DNA from: Hemileia vastatrix
Taxonomy: Eukaryota; Basidiomycota; Pucciniomycetes; Pucciniales; Zaghouaniaceae
Assembly: GCA_030280995.1 (NCBI GenBank)
Contig: JASXTE010000003.1
Coordinates: forward strand, 50,958,974-51,022,973
Reading direction: 5' to 3'
DNA: 64,000 bases
Part shown: piece after piece, positions 9,553 through 19,438 of the stretch
Layout of the letters: every line of letters starts with the position of its first letter
Position numbering within the stretch: position 1 is the first letter of the stretch
Position numbers and translations under genes: made by a program
Notes under the pieces: model-generated
Seen by the model: only the letters and a program-made list of their open reading frames with translations
Database searches by the model: none
Told to the model about the DNA's origin: nothing

Positions 9553-10141
9553 TTATTCAATTATTTCTGGAATTGGGTGCTGATAGCTTTAGGAGGTTAA
9601 AATTTTAGGTGGTGATGATGCTAAAGAAAGCATAATGGTTAATTAGGTGAAATTTGTGGCGCTTTAACATGGTCTAAAGTTAATATTATTATTAGAAGCC
9701 TGGCAAAAGTATTTTATGGGTTTGCTGTATAGCAAAGTTTGAAAATTGTGATGAAGGAATCAGAAGTTAGGATGGTAGTTGGATTTTAGGGAATGATTTT
9801 TTTTAGTGCCTCATAGTTAGGCCATTTTTTTTTGGTGTGAAGCTTGGAGGACCTTATGGCAAGATTGGAATCATAGAATTCGGCTCAGTGGGGGGCCCTA
9901 TGAGGTTGGAATCAGGAGTATTCGGCTCATAGGAAGATCCACTCTCTCAATGCTGTGACAAGAAGGAAGACTGGTATATGGGAGTCTGAAGGGATTCAAA
10001 CCTTGCTCTCAGTAGTGGAATCATCACAAGATTTATATTATTTTATTTTATGTTATATCAAGCCAGAGAAGAAAGAAAACATCATTTATGTTGAAAGTTT
10101 AAGAAGACCAAGCAAAAACAAAATTTTATCAAGTTATAATG
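9553..10141. other. Non-coding stretch of element A, nothing recognised
   Basis: No protein frame or known element is visible. A small imperfect duplication (GGAATCATAGAATTCGGCTC against GGAATCAGGAGTATTCGGCT) lies at about 9868 and 9908. Confidence 0.5.
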
Positions 10142-10835
10142 TTATAAAAGATAATTTCTTTGAAATTGTTCAACATCATTATCAAAGCTTTGCATTAAAA
10201 TTCTTCTTTTCATGAGGTCTTCATGGTTATTAGCTGGAGTTTCTTGAAAATAGGCCAGCATTTTTCGTTTCAACTCATTAGTAAAGTCGAGAAAAAGATA
10301 GCGATGAAAATTTGGGTAATGATTGATATAGTCCGTCTTCACTTTACCAACATCATCAGTGTTGGTTATTTCGACAGCTAGAAGTTCAAATATGTTATTA
10401 AGTCATAGGTTTAGTCAATTTTGTTTAAATGTTTTTTTTTAGTAAGATAAATAGGGTCTTACATTTAGAGCCAGGAAACATAGTCTCAGCAAAGTTAGTT
10501 GGGGGTACTGGTGTTATAGGATTAGGATCTTGTGAAGGCAAAATTAGGCCGGGATCCGCTGATGAAGATTGAACTTTTGAAGCTGTTTTTGATCTTATTC
10601 GTTTTAAGAAGACAGGAATTTTGGATCGCTTTTTAGAAGTTGAGGGATCAGGGAGAGCTGCTGGTCCTAAATATACGTTTGTTTTAGAAGGAACTATTGG
10701 CCAGTTGCATTTGACTTTTTTCACACGGCATAAGTCGCAAGCTGTCCTGCCAGGAAGATTAGGGTTGGAAATTAAACAAGGTACCTGGTATCGAGCGCAG
10801 AGTTCACATGGAGCGACAAGTTCTTTGGAAGACAT
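10142..10835 (-). CDS. Antisense spliced gene with C6 zinc-cluster motif inside element A
   Basis: This gene reads opposite to gag-pol, between pol and the 3' LTR. Exon 1 runs 10835-10463 and exon 2 runs 10377-10142, joined across an 85-base intron with GTAAG donor and CTAG acceptor. The phases fit (373 + 236 nt, 202 residues). Near the N terminus the cysteines are C10-X2-C13-X6-C20-X12-C33-X2-C36-X6-C43, with basic residues in CRVKKVKC. That matches the fungal Zn2Cys6 binuclear-cluster spacing of DNA-binding transcription factors. A Ser/Pro-rich linker and a short helical C-terminal part follow. The usual middle homology domain is absent, so function is inferred only from the cluster. An accessory regulator carried by the transposon is one reading; a captured fragment is another. 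Confidence 0.62.
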
Positions 10836-10946
10836 ATTGATGAAGATGAATTTTATAGTTGATTAAAGGGATGGTGGTTGAAGGTTAAAGATGAATATTG
10901 TGTTCGACCACTTATGCAAAGTTTTAAGAATGGGGACATTCTCAAT

Positions 10947-10957
10947 TGGAGGGAGGA
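10947..10957 (+). other. Polypurine tract of element A
   Basis: The purine run GGAGGGAGGA directly precedes the LTR start TGTGGTAGCC, as expected for the primer of plus-strand DNA synthesis. The same tract, in the longer context CTCAATTGGAGGGAGGA, precedes the LTR-B at 12226. A second such tract (TTGGAGGGAG) lies inside the 3' region near 8137. Confidence 0.85.
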
Positions 10958-12066
10958 TGTGGTAGCCTAAAGTTTAGTATGGCACCTAAGTACGTAAATG
11001 GAGTTATTACGGCGTGCAAGATTGGCGTTATTATTTTTTATATAAGGGTTTTATTTAATTTATTGGAGTTTAAAATATGAAGAAATTGGTCACAAGCGAA
11101 TGCCTACACCAATACAATTTATTTTACGGAGAAAACTTATTTTTACGGTCTGAAAAATTTATAAGTATCAATTCAAGTCACTCAAGAACCTTGGGAAATT
11201 TTCCCAGAATTTTTACTATTTTTCTTATATTTTTAAATGAATTTTAAAGTTTTATAGAAATATTTACGTTTTCAAAAATTACTTAACTTTGATGAATTTT
11301 CACGGGGTAATTAGTGCTGCGCAGACTACGAAAATTAGTTTGGTATGTAAAGGGGAAGTAGCTCTATTATGTGTAATTTTTTTAGATTTTTTATTATAGT
11401 TTTAAGGTTCTAATTGAGTCTGGAAGTCCGGACGGACTCCGCTTTGACTCCATACGGACTCCGTACGGGCTCCAGATTGACTCTGGAAGAGCTCTGGAGG
11501 GGAAAACTTAGGCACGTGACTAGGAATACTTAAGCGCTTCTCAAACTCGAAATTGAGAGGGGGGGACACATCATACAGCTTAATCATTAACCACCACGGT
11601 CTCATTTTTTATTACTCAACAAATTAAATAAGTTATAATACCCTTATAACATTTATTATTTTTTACATAACATTTTAGAAATACAATTCAACAATTTAAA
11701 TCACACTTCATATAGGGTATCTTTAGAAAGGTCTTCATTGCTGGGACTTGATTATTGCTGTCTCATATAAATTTAAATTATTATAAAAACATAAAAGTCA
11801 ATCTTTTCAGATCTTTCACTGGTACACCTTAATTGTTGTTATCAGTATTTCTTTTATCAACAGCCACTTTCTTTAAATCTCAATAAGCGTTAAATATTTT
11901 AGAGTTTCATTATTTTTATCGATCAGATCTAAGTAGATTGGTTAGCTTAGTGATTTAGAACACCCATTTTGTTATTTTAATTGGAAGGACGGGGTTTTCA
12001 GCTAAATCCACATATCTCCTCCGGATTCTGCTTACAGCAAGGCGACTGTAAGAGTTTACCTTACCA
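10958..12066 (+). repeat. 3' LTR of element A
   Basis: This 1109-bp LTR starts TGTGGTAGCC after the polypurine tract and ends TTACCA. Its last 449 bases match the window start. A GC-richer patch at about 11415-11500 repeats ACGGACTCCG twice within several GACTCC/GGACTC words. It is a plausible promoter or enhancer region but unproven. The target duplication cannot be tested because the 5' flank is outside the window. Confidence 0.92.
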
Positions 12067-12225
12067 TAACGTTCTGTATGGATGAACAGGTGGTGTCATG
12101 GCGCAGATTAAATTATTGTTGATGCAGTATTGGCAGGGGCCCATTTCAGAGGCAGATTTGGGAAGTAGGTTAAACATGGTGGTTGGATGAAGAAAGAATT
12201 CAGACATTCTCAATTGGAGGGAGGA
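12067..12225 (+). mobile_element. 3' internal remnant of an LTR-B element with polypurine tract
   Basis: Element A's LTR ends here and a different sequence begins. Its last 17 bases, CTCAATTGGAGGGAGGA, equal the polypurine-tract context of element A and lead straight into an LTR start. So this is the last piece of an LTR-B family internal region, apparently cut by the insertion of A. Confidence 0.65.
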
Positions 12226-13315
12226 TGTGGTCTTCCAACATTGGCAGGGGCCTTTGTTGTGTGATTTGGCGCTGTTTTTGCATGTCTTAATTGAAATCTG
12301 TTAAGGAATTTGGTATTTTTCTGGTTTTATTCCGTGGATATTGGGTCTGCAGGTATGTGGGTACTATCATTGGATAGCCCTGGTGTTTTTCTATATTTTA
12401 TGTCTTGAAGACATTTTTCATATTCTGAGTTTTTAGGGGTCATTTCCTCATTTTTCATTTATAAAAGATTGCTGTTTAATTTTGTTTTTTGTGTTTTTTA
12501 TAGGCTAACCTTAAGTCTTAGGGTTAAGTTCTTAGTACCATTGGATAGAGCTAATTTTTCTCTATATTTCATGTCTCAATGTTGTTATAGTGAAATTCCG
12601 TGTTTTAAAGGTTTTAGTAGTTGTAGCTAATTTTTCTAAGTAGATTAGTGGTTTTCATTGGTTTTCTGGCTTCAGGGAGGCCGGGCCGCTTCAGGCGGCA
12701 TCTCCGACATTGGGCCGCCCGCCCGCCTCTGTTTTAGGAGGTTGGGGAGCGCTCCAGGAGGGTTTTAATGCAATTTGGCAGGTACAGGCGCCAAATTTGT
12801 GGGTGCGCATGGGCTCTTAGTGGTCTGTGTGTACATAGTGAATAAGACAGTTTGGGGAAACCTTAATCATCATACAACCATCCGGAGGTGATCTCATTGT
12901 TCCTCACTCAGTTCTCACTGTTTTCTGGCCACAATTGGCTGTGTTTGTTGCAAGTGAGTTCTTCATTTAAATTAACTTTGGCAACTGTTTTCTCTGTTTT
13001 AGTCTTTCAAGCTATAGCAAGTATTATTGCTGTCTCTGGTGTGGATTTGCAGCCTACATCAAGTATCTTTGCTGTCTCTGGTGTGGACTTTGTTCTACAT
13101 TTCAGTTCTTTGGTCTGGTAGTCTATCTGGTGACTACTTTCTTGGCTCATCAAGCAGTCAAGTGTGTTAAAAAGGGGCTTTAGCAAAACAGGAACCAACT
13201 TACTTTAGCAAGTAAATCTCACTCTATTTTTCTAAAGGGACAGGGGATTTTCTCTCTGGTTTTTCTCCTACTCCATTGGTCAAGGCCTATAGCTAGTACT
13301 ATAGGATTGTCTACA
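12226..13315 (+). repeat. LTR-B, plus orientation
   Basis: It begins TGTGGTCTTCC and ends TTGTCTACA (1090 bp). Reverse-complement copies lie at 14691-15838 and, more diverged, at 35498-36581. The last 100 bp resemble the LTR end of the old Ty3 copy (16840-16933). A polypurine tract precedes it, so it is the 3' LTR of its element. Confidence 0.88.
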
Positions 13316-13833
13316 AAGGACCCGCCTGAGGTAACTGATGCTGATTTTGAGACAGGTAGTCCCACTGAGTGTTTAACCAGTCCCGCTGCCACTTGGACAC
13401 TTCCACCTTTTCTTGGGAGTGGGGAGCCAATTGTTGTTGATCCCTGGGAGGAAGAGGTTTCTTCTTCTCTTGAAGAAAGGTATCTATCCTTCTCACCTTT
13501 TCTTCAAGAGCATCTACCCTTGCCTTAAGTCTCAAGTTTTCTGTCCTTAGCTCCTTTATGTAAGTTGACAGATTCTTTACCTGTTGAGGCAATGGCATCT
13601 TTTTTATCCTGAAACCTTTTGGAAGTTCTTCTGGTGGGTTTATCATAGGCTTCTGATCCTGAGTTGTGTCTACTAGGATTTCTACTTCTTCCATCTCTAC
13701 ATCCTGTTTGGGGAAAGGATTTATTAATCTGAGAAGTTCTTCTTGTTAAAGTAGAACTTACAGAAGTAGGCTCATCATAATCAATCAAGTCTAGTTCCTC
13801 TTCACGTGCAGCAGAACCACTTTTGTCAGTCAT
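13316..13833 (-). pseudogene. Coiled-coil protein ORF next to LTR-B, one frameshift
   Basis: The start at 13833 opens a 102-codon frame (MTDKSGSAAREEELDLIDYD). The coding signal then moves to another frame, with a 127-codon ORF (13694-13311). One indel near 13715, in a CCCCAAA run, would join them. The second part has a clear leucine-heptad coiled coil (around LRTENLRLKARVDALEEKV) and a proline/glutamine tail ending at the LTR-B border. It is the first ORF downstream of the minus-oriented LTR at 14691, where Gag would sit. However, I see no CCHC knuckle or protease, so I cannot assign it. It could be a short non-autonomous element's protein. Confidence 0.5.
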
Positions 13834-14690
13834 TTTAAGATTTAACTGAAATGAAGAAAAGAGACAATTAATTAGTCTTTATTTTTAATTTTTATTTAAC
13901 AAAATTAAAATAAAAATAATAATAATAAATCTTTTTAAGATAAAAATCAACTAAATAAAATTAATTTATTAATTGAAAAATAATTTAAAACCAGGATTAT
14001 AATATAATCAACTGAAGAAATAAATTAAAAAATTTTATTAATAATTTTAATTAATTATTTTCAGGATTTAAATTAACTAATTTATTATCAGGACTTAATG
14101 TCAACTGAAGTAATTAAATATGAATTTTTATTAATTAAAAAAAAAATTTATTAAATTGATCACTTAACTACCAGGACTTAATGTCAACTGAAGTAATTAA
14201 ATATTAATTTTTATTAATTAAAAAAATTTTATTGAACTGATCACTTAACTACCAGGACTTAATGTCAACTGAAGTAATTAAATATGAATTTTTATTAATA
14301 AAAAAAAATTTTATTGTCAGGACAATTTGTCAACTGGAACAAATTAAATTTAAATTAATCAGGACAAAATGTCAACTGAAAGTTTTAATAATTAATATTA
14401 AAATATAATTATTTATTACTTCTGGGACTAAGAACACTATTGCTCTTTTATTTTCAACCAGTAAAAATAAAAATAAAATATAATAATAAAATTAAATCCC
14501 AATTACCAGACACCTCCCCCTGTAAAATGAGCAAATTAATGCCACTTACAGAGTGCTGAGTAAAAGGAAAATACGTAGCAATTGAAAAGTGCAAAGTAAC
14601 CCACAAATAGTAATATCAATAATTACCACAAAATGTATGACGTTTAGTTAATATATGAACCTAATTTTTGGAGCGCGGTTCGATTCCCGT
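13834..14690. other. AT-rich leader of LTR-B element with GGAC/GTC repeats
   Basis: No coding frame is seen. On the plus strand CAGGACttaatGTCAACTG and variants recur at about 14089, 14172, 14252, 14316 and 14360, part of them in a tandem of about 80 bp. Each can pair GGAC/GTC around a short loop and ends in AACTG, which recalls the hairpin motif of element A. Confidence 0.6.
14671..14690 (+). other. tRNA T-arm-like sequence abutting LTR-B
   Basis: GAGCGCGGTTCGATTCCCGT contains the GGTTCGATTCC box typical of tRNA T-loops and touches the LTR end exactly where a primer site would be. In the element's own (minus) sense it would pair with the interior of a tRNA, not with its CCA end. No complete tRNA gene folds here. 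It may be an internal-tRNA primer site or a target-site remnant. Confidence 0.4.
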
Positions 14691-15838
14691 TGTAGACAAT
14701 CCTATAGTACTAGCTATAGGCCTTGACCAAGGGAGTTGGAGAAAAACCAGAGAGAAAATCCCCTGTCCCTTTCGAAAAATAGAGTGAGATTTACTTGCTA
14801 AAGTAAGTTGGTTCCTGTTTTGCTAAAGACCCCTTTTAAACACACTTGACTGCTTGATGAGCCAAGAAAGTAGTCCCCAGATAGGCTACCAGACCAAAGA
14901 ACTGAAATGTAGAACAAGGTCCACACCAGAGACAGCAAAGATACTTGATGTAGGCTGCAAATCCACACCAGAGACAGCAATAATACTTGCTATAGCTTGC
15001 AAGACTATAACAGAGAAAACAGTTGCCAAAGTTAAGTTAAATGAAGAACTCACTTGCAACAAACACAGCCAATTGTGGCCAGAAAACAGTGAAAACTGAG
15101 TGAGGAACAATGATATCACCTCCGGATGGTTGTATGATGATTAAGGTTTCCCCAAACTGTCTTATTCACTATGTACACACAGACCACTAACTAAGAGCCC
15201 ATGCGCACCCACCAATCTGGCGCCTGTACCTGCCAGATTGCATAAAAAACCCTCCTGGAGCGCTCCCCAACCTCCTAAAACAGAGGCGGGCGGGCCGCCC
15301 AACATCGGAGATGCCGCCTGAAGCGGCCTGGCCTCCCTGAAGCCAGAAAACCACGACGTTGGAGGTGCCGCCTGAAGTGGCCCCGCCTCCCTGAAGCCAG
15401 AAAACCAATAAAAACCACTAATCTACTTAGAAAAATTAGCTACAACTACTAAAACCTTTAAAACACGGAATTTCACTATAACAACATTGAGACATGAAAT
15501 ATAGAGAAAAATTAGCTCTATCCAATGGTACTAAGCACTTAACCCTAAGACTTAAGGTTAGCCCATAAAACACGAAAAGCAAAATTAAACAGCAATCTTT
15601 TATAAATGAAAAATGAGGAAATGACCCCTTAAAACTCAGAATATGAAAAATGTCTTCAAGACATAAAATATAGAAAAAAACCAGGGCTATCCAATGATAG
15701 TACCCACATACCCGCAGACCCAATATCCACAGAATAAAACCAGAAAAATACCCAATTCCTTAACAGATGTCAATTAAGACATGCACACACAGCGCCAAAT
15801 CACACAACAAAGGCCCCTGCCAATGTTGGAAGACCACA
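14691..15838 (-). repeat. LTR-B, minus orientation
   Basis: This is the reverse complement of 12226-13315, 58 bp longer because of a short duplication of the GCCTCCCTGAAGCCAGAAAA region near 15320-15410. Otherwise it is very similar throughout. With its partner it makes a >1-kb inverted repeat around 1375 bp. No matching 5-bp flanks are seen for this LTR alone. Confidence 0.87.
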
Positions 15839-16480
15839 CCATTCGCAGCAAAAAATTTTGTCACGTGACGTATGACGTTCGTTATTTTCATTGCTCTCTC
15901 GTCCTTACAGGTACTCAAATGCCGGTGGTCCCTTCGACTTAAGCCCTCAAATCACGATGCGCCATCCATAATTTGGGAAGTTCTTCAATTGTCAAGGGGT
16001 TCTTTTGGGTCTAGAAGTTTATTTGAGGTTTATAAGAGGAAAATTGGGGATTAAATGAACTCTCAAAGTAAAGTACATATTTTCTTAATCAAATTTATTT
16101 ATTTACTCAAGTATAAGAGGTAGGTTTTAAATATTAGTATAATTTATAGATTAGAATTACGCTGTTGTAAATACTAAGCTTATAAAATATAGAAATAAGT
16201 ATTCTTTTGTATTGTAGTAATAAGTAATTGATGAATGAATGTTCTGAAAAGCACAAAGTAAGAGGCCTTTTATAGGCAAAACATGAGGGAATAAAATATA
16301 CAGAATTTACACCATATACTGTAAGAATGTGAGAAAAAGTATGACTAAAAGGAGTACATATATGACATGAGAAATAAATAAACTGGTACGTCAACAAGGG
16401 CATCAAATTTATTAACAATAAAGTTTGAGTTCCTTGGACTTTCACAATTAATTACACAATAATTAATTAATTATATTACT
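15839..16480. other. Unassigned stretch between LTR pieces
   Basis: There is no convincing gene. A palindromic E-box, GTCACGTGAC, lies near 15860. A 60-codon frame at 15872-16054 has no recognisable features. Part of this stretch may be the decayed beginning of the old Ty3 copy's 5' LTR. Confidence 0.4.
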
Positions 16481-16933
16481 TTCAAGGGATTCCAGATCTC
16501 TCACTGAGGTAATTTAATTGTTTTTAAGTTTTTTTATTATAATTTTATTTTTAAATTCTATTCCCATTGACTTATACTATTGAGCACGGTGTTAGGGAGT
16601 AAAATTGTAGGGAACATTTTATTTACACTAATTAATTATACTACTTATTGTACTTAACTAGTTAATTGTAAGTAATACTTAAGTAGATAATTAATTATTA
16701 GTAAGAAGAAGGGGTGTGGCTTCAACTCAGTAAAATAATTAATTATTTTACCGGTTAAGTCTAGTAGCCTGGCTGACAAGAAGTGTGTTGGAAGGGATAT
16801 AGTAACAGTCTCTAATTTTCTGTAACAAATAAATCTCACCTGGTATTTTTCAAAGGGAAAGGGGTTTTTGTCTCCAGTTTTACTCCAACTCCCTTGGTCA
16901 AGGCCTATAGCCAGTACTCTAGGATTGTCTACA
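16481..16933 (+). repeat. 5' LTR end of the old Ty3 copy
   Basis: The last 100 bases resemble the LTR-B end and finish TTGTCTACA, four bases before a primer site. The stretch near 16495 (CCAGATCTCTCACTGAGG) resembles the LTR of element A. The LTR start is not identifiable. Confidence 0.6.
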
Positions 16934-16937
16934 TTTG

Positions 16938-16954
16938 TGGCACCCAATGTGGGG
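16938..16954 (+). other. Primer binding site of the old Ty3 copy
   Basis: TGGCACCCAATGTGGGG differs from element A's tRNA-Lys site only by two transitions, both at CpG positions (GCG to GCA, ACG to ATG). Confidence 0.8.
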
Positions 16955-17040
16955 TGAGGATTTGTTGACTTTTTGGACTTTCTGTTACTTTTGGAATCTC
17001 TTCTGTGGTTGGAAATTAGTTTTCTGGATTCTATTGGACC

Positions 17041-19438
17041 ATGGCTTCTGGATCCTCTATCTCTAGTGGTGGTAGTGGCACTGTTTGTGCTATCAAGCAT
17101 GGTAATCTTGCTGTTTCTGTTAGGCCTTCTGTCAGGATCAAGTCCTGGAATGGGCCTATGTTTATGGGAGAGGATGTGAAGTTGTTTCTACAGCTGTTTG
17201 AGGCTTCTGGTAATGTGGATGGTGCTTCACACTTGGATATGGTGAAGAAAGTCATCTTCTACATTGTTGACAGGGCTCTGGTGAAGGAAGTGACTGCTAT
17301 GAAGGGTTATAGGAGGATAGATTAGAAATAATTGTGTCTGCAGATGACAGAAAGTGGGTATTCAGGAACTCAATGGTGGATCTCAATATTATTGCAAGTG
17401 AATGGTAATCCTATGGAGGTGTGGATGATCTTCATACTTATAGGAAGTTTCTGACTCATTTTGAGCCAGTGGTGGATTTTTTGGTGGATATGCAGGAGTT
17501 GGAGAGTACTGAGTCTGCCAGGGATATTTTCTGGTCTTCTCTGGCTAGGAATGTCAGGATTGATGTGCTGAAGGAGCTGGCAAGGAAGGATAAGATGAAG
17601 ATTCTTCCTAATGCAAATCAGAAATAGCCTGCTCTTTCTGTGGTGAAGGAGTTTGTGGAGGGACATCTAAAACTTTTTGAAGTGGAATCTCACCAGGAAG
17701 CTAGCACCAAGTATGTTAGGAAGGTCAGTGAAGCTATTTCTTATGATGTGGAGCAATCTAGGAAGAAGGAAAGTAAGAAAAAGGAAAGGCCCCTGAGAAG
17801 CCTAAAGAGGTGGGTCCAGTAGTAAAGCAGTTGGCTTATCTGACAAAATAGCTACATAGTTTTGTTCAGAAGGCTAAGAAGGTCAAAAAATTGTCCTTCT
17901 CAGCCTAGAGATTTTGATAGTAGGGTTGGCAGGAGTGATCCTTGGCTCTGCTCTTATTTCAGCAGAAAATTACACAAGTCCAATTATTGTTGGGCACTGA
18001 ATAGGGATGTGTCTGAAGGGAAGGTGGAATTTTATGGGAAAATGTTCAAGTTCCCAGATGATTCTTTTGTGAAGCTTAATGATGGTCAGGCTCTAGTGGT
18101 CTTGATGAGGAAGAGACATAGTTTCAACTCCGGAGGTAAATATTTGAAGAGTTTCCTAATGAGGCTTCTTCTTCTGGTAAAGTTGGAGATGATGGCAAGT
18201 GAAAGGGAAAGAAGGCTAATAGAGTTTCATTTTGATCTTCCTTTGGTGGATTGTAGTTGTAGTCTTGTGGTGGAAAGTTAAGTGGGGAATGCTTGGCTGG
18301 TGTTTATGATGTGGAAGCAGGGAAGGTGGGAGGGCCTAATTACAGTGCTCAGGCCCAATCTAACCTAAGGCTTCAAAGGTTGATTCTAAGATTAATGCAG
18401 CTAGGAAGAAGTATGGAAAACAGGAACTGTACAAGATGCAGAAGGGTATGGATGATATGGGTCCCCCTAGTTTTGGAGAATTGGACATAAATGGTGAGCC
18501 AATACCTATGGATGTTGATTCTGACTCTGAGGAGGATGTTTCTTTGGCTTCATTTCCAAAGCCTGCTGGAGTTAGAGGTTCTGGTGAGGGATCTGTTTTG
18601 ATTCCTGTTGATGGAAAATCTGTTAGTGGTTCTGGTCCTCAAAAATCTTCTATGAACAAGGTAGTGAAGCAAATAGCTCACTTTGAGAGGCCAGTGGTTT
18701 CTGTTCAAGTTAATTTTATAGACTCTGTCCAGGAAAGGATGAATCAGGGTCAGTTTCCCTTACTTATGGGGAGTCGTATGCTATCATTCCTGGGTTGTCT
18801 AATAGGCAGAAAAAGTTGTTGACCAGGAGAAGGGTTTCTTATGGGGAGGTAGAATACATTTTTGATTCTGCTGCAAAATTTGGTGAGGGGTTGCAAACTC
18901 ATTTTTCTGCACCTTTGGGCTATATCAATGTCACCCTGAATGGAATGGAGGCTAGGGTATTGGTGGATTCAGGTTCTCAGATTAACCTGATTGCTTTTCT
19001 TGTGGCTACTCATCTGGGCCTCCCCATCAAAACAGGTATTGGTGGAAATTTGAGAGGGATTGGTGGCCATGTCACTGATTTGGTTGAAACATCTGAGTTT
19101 GTGAAGTTATATATTTTGGAGCCTCAGGGAAGGTTCATTTTTACATTGTTAAAGGCACTGTAAAAGCTGTTTTAGGTGGGCCATTAGTAGTGGATTTTCA
19201 AGCAAGAAGTGGTTGTCAATTCTATGTGGGAATTAGTTTGGAGTTGACTGGTGAAGTAGAGAGGAGACTTCACATGAGGTTAAAATCTTCTGGAGAGGAT
19301 GGTTGGTAGACCAGGCCTGCTTTGTCTTCAATGTTCTAGTGCATGGATTTTTGTAGGAGAAGAAGGGAATTGGGTGTCACCTCTGGTGTTTTGGAGTGTG
19401 GCTCAGGCTCTATTGAGAGTCTGTTTTTTTTAGAGTGA
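17041..19438 (+). pseudogene. Gag-protease of the old Ty3 copy, degenerate
   Basis: Several frames together parallel element A's Gag: a start at 17041, the capsid-like part with FMGEDVKLFL (17041-17325), the middle (17421-17820), the MQKGMDDMGPPSFGELDING stretch (18436-18822), and the protease with LVDSGSQINLI (18795-19163). The CCHC knuckle region near 17935-18000 is damaged. Multiple stops and frameshifts make it non-functional. It ends at TGA 19436, six bases after the slippery run begins. It is the 5' half of the element whose pol lies beyond the CACTA insertion. Confidence 0.82.
19426..19432 (+). promoter_or_regulatory. Conserved -1 frameshift heptamer in old Ty3 copy
   Basis: T TTT TTA lies in the gag frame, one codon (GAG) before TGA. 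Read in the -1 frame, the next residues (VMRADHS) align with element A's VAGADHS. From general knowledge, this heptamer is the one used by HIV-1 for its Gag-Pol shift. Confidence 0.72.

Larger units (their letters stand above)
1..12066 (+). mobile_element. Ty3/gypsy LTR retrotransposon, element A (5' end cut by window)
   Basis: Bases 1-449 reappear at 11618-12066 with no indel and about five substitutions, so they are the end of the 5' LTR and the matching part of the 3' LTR. Between them lie, in order, a primer binding site, Gag with a CCHC knuckle, an aspartic protease, reverse transcriptase, RNase H and integrase. This is the Ty3/gypsy order, with integrase after RNase H. The internal region then continues for 3.6 kb of repeat-rich DNA and an antisense gene before a polypurine tract and the 3' LTR. 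About 660 bases of the 5' LTR lie outside the window. Near-identical LTRs imply recent insertion. Pol nevertheless has three or four in-frame stops, so this copy would need help in trans. Confidence 0.93.

Noticed and set aside
14660..14700. A tRNA gene
   Set aside because: Only a T-loop-like box is present. T-stem pairing is poor and there is no D arm, anticodon arm or acceptor stem.
15872..16054. An exon of a host gene (CTTACAG followed by an open frame)
   Set aside because: Only 60 codons, no recognisable motif and no adjoining exon with matching phase.
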